A DNA stretch of 64,000 bases, taken from Lysobacterales bacterium. GTDB lineage: Bacteria > Pseudomonadota > Gammaproteobacteria > Xanthomonadales > Rhodanobacteraceae. Under the pieces are notes generated by a model. That model saw only the letters and a program-made list of their open reading frames with translations, was not told the origin of the DNA and did not search any database. The translations under genes were made by a program, and so were the position numbers. The DNA lies in NCBI GenBank assembly GCA_014338185.1, contig QUBV01000001.1, forward strand, positions 1 through 64,000, read 5' to 3'. This document shows, piece after piece, positions 57,584 to 64,000 of this stretch (positions are counted from its first letter, which is position 1; every line of letters begins with the position of its first letter).

Positions 57584-57919
57584 CGGTGTTCTCCTTTGCA
57601 GTGGAATCGGTCGGTCGGACGCCACCACGGCGTCCGGGTGGAACCACATCGAGGACGTCGCGCCCGCACAGCCGTGGCCAGGGTGTCGGGCGAGATCGCG
57701 CGCGGGCGCAGGCACGGCGCCACACCGCCCTGCGTGGCGGCACGCGACCGGGCGCTGCTGGCGATGCGACGATGGCTGGCGCTGCACTCCACACACGCTC
57801 CCTGTCCGCGCCTGCCCGCGCGGATCGACGACGTCACGGGACAGGCGGAGGGTGGGACGATGCGTGCTTGGTCGTGCCGCAGCACCGTGGTCATGCCCAC
57901 CGCATGTCCGGTTGTTGCC
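57584..57919 (-). other. 336-nt leader between riboswitch and BtuM-like gene
   Basis: This is the transcribed spacer between the second riboswitch and the BtuM-like start. I find no clear terminator or anti-terminator. One Arg-rich frame of 104 codons (57894-57580) ends in an ATGA overlap with the BtuM-like start, but its composition does not look like a real protein. Confidence 0.4.
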
Positions 57920-58095
57920 GCAGGCCGGTCTCCGGGCTCGCGAGTGAAGGCTGGTGCCTTCGCGATCCACGCCTTCCCATGCGTCGAGCACAGTGGCTGG
58001 TGGTGGATCGCAACTCGCCTACCGTTGCGGGGGCAGCTCCGGAATTGCGCCGTGCCTTGCGGCAATGGACGCGCACCGGATTCCCGTTTCAACCT
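57920..58095 (-). ncRNA. Cobalamin riboswitch controlling the BtuM-like and BtuF-like genes
   Basis: The same conserved elements appear as in the btuB riboswitch: GAAACGGGAATCCGGTGCG (near 58090-58071), GCTGCCCCCGCAACGGT (58037-58021), a perfect B12 box AGCCACTG (57998-57991), GGGAAGGC and CCGGAGACCGGCC (about 57934-57922). Core segments are nearly identical to the first riboswitch, while the peripheral helices differ. Confidence 0.93.
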
Positions 58096-58168
58096 TCCGC
58101 AGGTCGCGGTCGGTCACCATGGGCGGCGCCATCATAGGCGTTCACCCCGGCCACAACAATGCACGCAC

Positions 58169-58942
58169 TCACAGCGCCTGCGCGATGTGGGCGCGCAGGC
58201 GCCGATAGCCTTCGACCAGGCGTGGCCCGGGACGCCCGAGGAAGGCTTCGCTGCAGGCGTGGATGTGCCCGCCGCGCACCGCGGGCACATCGGCCCAACC
58301 TTCGCGCCGGCGCACGATGTCGGCGCGGTAGTTGGACTCCCTGACACCGCACCAGCTCATCACCACCACCTCGGGCGCGGCCGCGAGCACGCGCGCGTTT
58401 TCCAGCGGCAGGCTCTTGGCGTCCTCGTCGGCCCATGGATTGCGGCCGCCCGCGCGCTCGATGAGATCGGTCGTCCACGAGCGCCGCGCCGGCGCGATCA
58501 CCGGCTTGGGCCACCACTCCACCAGCACCGCGGGACGCCGCTGCGCAACCGCGACCGCGGGCATCGCCGCATCCATCTGCGCAATCAGCGGCTCGGCGCG
58601 CTCAGCCACGCCCAGCGCGGCGGCGATCTCTCGGATGTTGGCGTACACACCCTGCAGCGACTGCGGATCGCTCACGAGGATGGCGAGTCCGGCGCGCTGC
58701 AGGCGCTCGACCACGTGCTCGTGGCCGGGCACGGTGAGCGAGGTCAGCACGAGGTCGGGGCGCAGGCGCAGCACCGCCTGCTCATCCAGGTCGAGGTCAC
58801 GTCCGGCCCTGGGCAGACGCGCCACCACCTCGGCCGGATGATCGGAGTCCGCGTCCACGCCCACCAACCGCTCGGCGCAGCCGAGCGCACACACGATCTC
58901 GGTGTTGGCCGGTGTATGCGAGAAAACGCGCAAACCTGTCAT
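58169..58942 (-). CDS. Second BtuF-like substrate-binding protein, without signal peptide
   Basis: The 257-residue helical-backbone metal receptor shows TPANTEIVCALGCAERLVGV, LRPDLVLTSLTVPGHEHVVE and a C-terminal segment (FLGRPGPRLVEGYRRLRAHI) similar to the other BtuF-like protein. It starts directly in the domain, so no export signal is present. It precedes the second riboswitch, so it is probably not controlled by it. Binding of cobalamin or a related corrinoid is inferred from family and location. Confidence 0.85.
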   Translation of the reverse strand: MTGLRVFSHTPANTEIVCALGCAERLVGVDADSDHPAEVVARLPRAGRDLDLDEQAVLRLRPDLVLTSLTVPGHEHVVERLQRAGLAILVSDPQSLQGVYANIREIAAALGVAERAEPLIAQMDAAMPAVAVAQRRPAVLVEWWPKPVIAPARRSWTTDLIERAGGRNPWADEDAKSLPLENARVLAAAPEVVVMSWCGVRESNYRADIVRRREGWADVPAVRGGHIHACSEAFLGRPGPRLVEGYRRLRAHIAQAL

Positions 58943-59157
58943 GGGCGGTGCCTGCGGTCGTGGGCCTCGGAGCCGGACACTCTACCAACCCGCTCGCCAC
59001 TGCCACACGCGCAGCGCCCACGCTGGTCGACGCACCGGACCTGCACGCGGGATCGGTTGATTGCGGTCGCGTGTCACGCCAGCAAACGGCAACCGCTGCC
59101 ATACTTGCGATCGTCTCGCCGATGCCGTTGGCGAGCGTGGACCACGGGAACATCTGG

Positions 59158-59958
59158 ATGTTCAAGTCGCTAGATGAATTCGCCAGCCTGTTTGATCGCC
59201 ACGGCGGCACCGATCACGGGTACCTGGCCCGCCACTACCAGCGCTTCTGCGTGACGCAAGCCGAGTTCCTGTCGACCTGGGACATGGCCCGCGGCAAGCG
59301 CGTGCTCGACATCGGAGCGCACTGGCTGCACCAGGCGCTGCTGTGGCGTCAGGCCGGGTTCGAACTCACGGCCGTGGATCTGCCGGTCACGCTGGAGCTG
59401 GCCAATGTGCGCGCGCTCGCCGCTGCCCACGACATCCGGCTCGTGCCCTGTGCCGACCTGGAGTCGGCCCGGGCACTGGAGGCGATTGCCGATTCGAGCA
59501 TTGACGTGCTGCTGTTCACCGAAATCATCGAGCACCTCACCTTCAATCCGGTGGCGATGTGGAAGCAGATCCACCGCATCCTCGCGCGCGGCGGCCGCAT
59601 CGTCATCACCACGCCCAACTACTACGCCTGGAACGGCCGCATGTGGAACCCGGGGCGGTTCCTGAGCGGCTTTGGCGGCGGCATCAGCGTCGATGAAATC
59701 CTCAGCACGCACACGTACGGGCACCACTGGCGCGAGTTTTCGCGCCGCGAACTCGTGCGCTACTTCTGCCTGCTCTCACCCGACTTCAACACGATCAAGT
59801 GGATCACGATGCGCGACTACTATCCGCCGCGCGCGGATGGCAGGTATCGCCTGCGACAGCGTGTCTACGAAATGATCCCGGGGCTGCGCCCCAACCTGCA
59901 CATCGAGATGGAACTGCCGCGCAAGGACGCGGGCATACGCATCGAACCGGGCTGGTAG
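59158..59958 (+). CDS. Class I SAM-dependent methyltransferase
   Basis: The 266-residue protein has a Rossmann methyltransferase fold: motif I VLDIGAHWLHQALLWRQAGF (about 45-64), the acidic end of strand 2 in TAVDLP, DVLLFTEIIEHLTFNP (motif II) and GGRIVITTPNYYAWNG. Motif I lacks the usual GxGxG and reads DIGAHWLHQ. The C-terminal part (RELVRYFCLLSPDFNTIKWI) is typical of methyltransferases in glycan or lipid modification. The start at 59158 is chosen over 59122. The substrate is unknown. Confidence 0.83.
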   Translation: MFKSLDEFASLFDRHGGTDHGYLARHYQRFCVTQAEFLSTWDMARGKRVLDIGAHWLHQALLWRQAGFELTAVDLPVTLELANVRALAAAHDIRLVPCADLESARALEAIADSSIDVLLFTEIIEHLTFNPVAMWKQIHRILARGGRIVITTPNYYAWNGRMWNPGRFLSGFGGGISVDEILSTHTYGHHWREFSRRELVRYFCLLSPDFNTIKWITMRDYYPPRADGRYRLRQRVYEMIPGLRPNLHIEMELPRKDAGIRIEPGW

Positions 59959-59959
59959 T

Positions 59960-59984
59960 CCGTGCCGCGCGCGGCGCGGCACGG
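59960..59984. terminator. Hairpin between convergent genes
   Basis: A perfect 11-bp stem (59960-59970 with 59974-59984) and 3-nt loop directly follow the methyltransferase stop and precede the clpB stop. There is no U-tract. It probably serves as a shared transcript end. Confidence 0.5.
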
Positions 59985-59995
59985 GCGGGCGTCAC

Positions 59996-62578
<2,583 letters not shown>

Positions 62579-62656
62579 CACGCGCTCTCCTCGTGGCAAG
62601 ACCGGCGCGCGGCGCGCGGTCGTGGCTGGATCGGGCCGGTCGGCCCTGCTGGGCGC

Positions 62657-62686
62657 TAGATGGAGCGTGCGCGGCGGCTCTTCAAG
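62657..62686 (-). promoter_or_regulatory. RpoH (sigma-32) promoter of clpB
   Basis: On the minus strand CTTGAA (62686-62681) and CTCCATCTA (62665-62657, 8 of 9 with CCCCATNTA) are separated by 15 bp. Both spacing and hexamers fit heat-shock sigma-32 promoters. The predicted leader is about 70 nt. Confidence 0.7.
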
Positions 62687-62839
62687 CGCGGTGGCGCCGC
62701 CTGCGGCATCGCGGCGCAGGTGGCCGTTGGCACCTTGCGCGGCGGGATGCGCGCCCCGACACTCTCGTCGCGCGGGATGCGCGCGCACGGTGCGGGCGAT
62801 GACCGTCCCGCGCCGAACCACCCAGCCCGGAGCCCAACG

Positions 62840-63349
62840 ATGAACCAGTCCGTCACCGCCTGCATCGGCCTGGGCGCCAACATCGGCCATCCGCGCGTCG
62901 CGGTGGCGCGCGCGCTGGAAACGCTCGCGGACATCCCCGACAGCAGCGTGCGCGCGGTGTCGCGGTTGTACCGCAGCGCGGCCTGGGGGCGCCTGGACCA
63001 GCCCGACTTCATCAACGCGGCCGCGGTGCTGCAGACCACGCTCGAACCGGCGACCCTGCTCGCGCAGCTGCTCGCGATCGAGCGCGCCGCCGGCCGCGAG
63101 CGCGAGCGCGAGACCGCCTCGATGCGCTGGGGCCCGCGCGTGCTCGACCTCGACCTGCTGCTGTACGGCGATCGCGTGATCAACGAACGCGGGCTGCGCG
63201 TGCCGCACCCGCACCTGCACGAGCGCGCGTTCGCGCTGGTGCCGCTGGCCGAGATCGCGCCCGATGCCGCGTTTCCCGGCTACGGCACCGTGGCCGACGC
63301 GCTGCGCCGGATCGACGTGCACGAGGTCGAGGCGCTGCGGCTCGACTGA
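62840..63349 (+). CDS. folK: 2-amino-4-hydroxy-6-hydroxymethyldihydropteridine diphosphokinase
   Basis: FolK pyrophosphorylates hydroxymethyl-dihydropterin in folate synthesis. The 169-residue protein shows [20 protein letters not shown] at the start, the family signature [15 protein letters not shown] (about 94-108) and [20 protein letters not shown]. The ATG at 62840 has GGAG 8 nt upstream. It is divergent from clpB and convergent with the oxidoreductase. Confidence 0.95.
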   Translation: MNQSVTACIGLGANIGHPRVAVARALETLADIPDSSVRAVSRLYRSAAWGRLDQPDFINAAAVLQTTLEPATLLAQLLAIERAAGRERERETASMRWGPRVLDLDLLLYGDRVINERGLRVPHPHLHERAFALVPLAEIAPDAAFPGYGTVADALRRIDVHEVEALRLD

Positions 63350-63367
63350 CGCCTCATCGCGCGATCC

Positions 63368-64000
63368 TCAGGCGCGGATGCGCGCGTGCAGGCTGCTGGC
63401 GTCGTGCGGGCCGGGTTCGGCGATCAGCACGCGCGCAGCGTCCACCTGGCCCCAGGTGTTCCACAGCAGCACGCCGCGCACGCGGCCGTGCTCGAGGTAA
63501 TAGACCACGCCTTCGCGGTTGGGCGTGACCCAGTCCTCGACGATGTCGAGCCGCGCATCGAGCCGGCCCACCGCCTCGTAGCCCAGATCGAACAGGTCGG
63601 AGTAGAAGAACGGCAGTTCGGTGTAGGGCGTGGCCTGCCCGGCCATCGCGCGGCCCGCGCACCGGCCCATCGTGACCGCCGCGTTCTCGTGCTCCACGCG
63701 CAGGCGCCCGAGCGCGGGATTGGGAAAATTGGCCACGTCGCCCGCGGCGAACACGTCGGCCACGCGCGTGCGCATGCAGGCATCGACATGGATGCCGTTG
63801 TCGACCTCGGCGCCGGCCGCGCTGCCCAACGCGGTGTCGGGCACGATGCCGAGCCCGGCCACCACCGCATCGGCCTCCAGCGTGCTGCCGTCGTCGAGCC
63901 GCAGCAGCACCGACTCGCCACGCTGCTCGCCGCCGCTCGCCAGCCGGCCCGAGCGGATGTCGATGCCGCGCTCGCGGTAGTAGCCATCCACGAAGCGGCT
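63368..64000 (-). CDS. FAD-dependent pyridine nucleotide oxidoreductase, C-terminal part (runs off the window)
   Basis: The last 210 residues are visible. ADAVVAGLGIVPDT and the FAD-binding motif DVFAAGDVANFPNP mark a class I NAD(P)H:disulphide-type flavoprotein. A C-terminal domain like those of ferredoxin/rubredoxin reductases and AIF-like proteins follows (ELPFFYSDLFDLGYEAVGRL, VLLWNTWGQVDAAR). The N-terminal FAD and NAD(P) domains lie beyond position 64000. The partner electron carrier is unknown. Confidence 0.85.
   Translation of the reverse strand, partial: SRFVDGYYRERGIDIRSGRLASGGEQRGESVLLRLDDGSTLEADAVVAGLGIVPDTALGSAAGAEVDNGIHVDACMRTRVADVFAAGDVANFPNPALGRLRVEHENAAVTMGRCAGRAMAGQATPYTELPFFYSDLFDLGYEAVGRLDARLDIVEDWVTPNREGVVYYLEHGRVRGVLLWNTWGQVDAARVLIAEPGPHDASSLHARIRA

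Noticed and set aside
57580..57894. 104-codon frame overlapping the BtuM-like start (ATGA)
   Set aside because: Composition is Arg/Ser/Pro-rich, there is no good ribosome binding site and no family resemblance. It is kept only as a note in the leader entry.

Overview
This is a 64 kb stretch of a GC-rich chromosome from a gammaproteobacterium, most likely of the order Xanthomonadales (Lysobacterales). The evidence is the tightly packed run ruvC-ruvA-kup-ruvB-ybgC-tolQRAB-pal-cpoB-queE-queC next to a tRNA-Lys, a MetJ-type repressor, GC-rich codon use throughout, and TonB/BtuB-type envelope genes. Most genes lie on the minus strand in long, closely spaced operons.

Layout. 0-8.5 kb: prfC, an ECF sigma factor with a membrane partner, a LemA/M48 protease pair, a class-C serine hydrolase and a TonB-like protein. 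8.5-13.1 kb: a MetJ repressor fused to a histone-H1-like lysine/alanine tail, glycine cleavage genes gcvT and gcvH, and an NfeD/SPFH membrane pair. 13.1-20.7 kb: a MacAB-like ABC export operon (adaptor, ATPase, two permeases) followed by its own NtrC-type response regulator and sensor kinase, with a recognisable sigma-54 promoter and an upstream palindrome. 20.8-25 kb: an ECF sigma/anti-sigma/PDZ operon facing uup.

25-36 kb is the accessory region. It begins inside dusA. A 24-bp direct repeat, a displaced 37-codon dusA 5' fragment and a duplicated dusA leader show that a 1.6-kb element, carrying an AbiEii-type toxin and XRE antitoxin but no integrase, entered dusA. Next to it is a defence operon related to type III restriction-modification. 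Its methyltransferase gene has lost its catalytic centre, which is replaced by a lower-GC cassette encoding an HNH endonuclease and a MazG-like pyrophosphohydrolase. An AAA ATPase, an unrecognised 168-residue protein and a helicase-nuclease (Res) follow in translationally coupled order.

36-52 kb is core genome: rnk, tRNA-Lys(UUU), preQ0 synthesis (queE, queC), the Tol-Pal envelope machine, Holliday junction processing (ruvABC) with kup inside, aspS and small envelope or zinc-ribbon genes. 52-59 kb is a vitamin B12 locus: cobB, btuB, a BtuM-like transporter and two BtuF-like binding proteins without signal peptides, controlled by two cobalamin riboswitches. 59-64 kb holds a methyltransferase, clpB with a heat-shock-type promoter, folK and the end of an FAD-dependent oxidoreductase.

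All calls are from reading the sequence and from knowledge of protein families. No database search was run.
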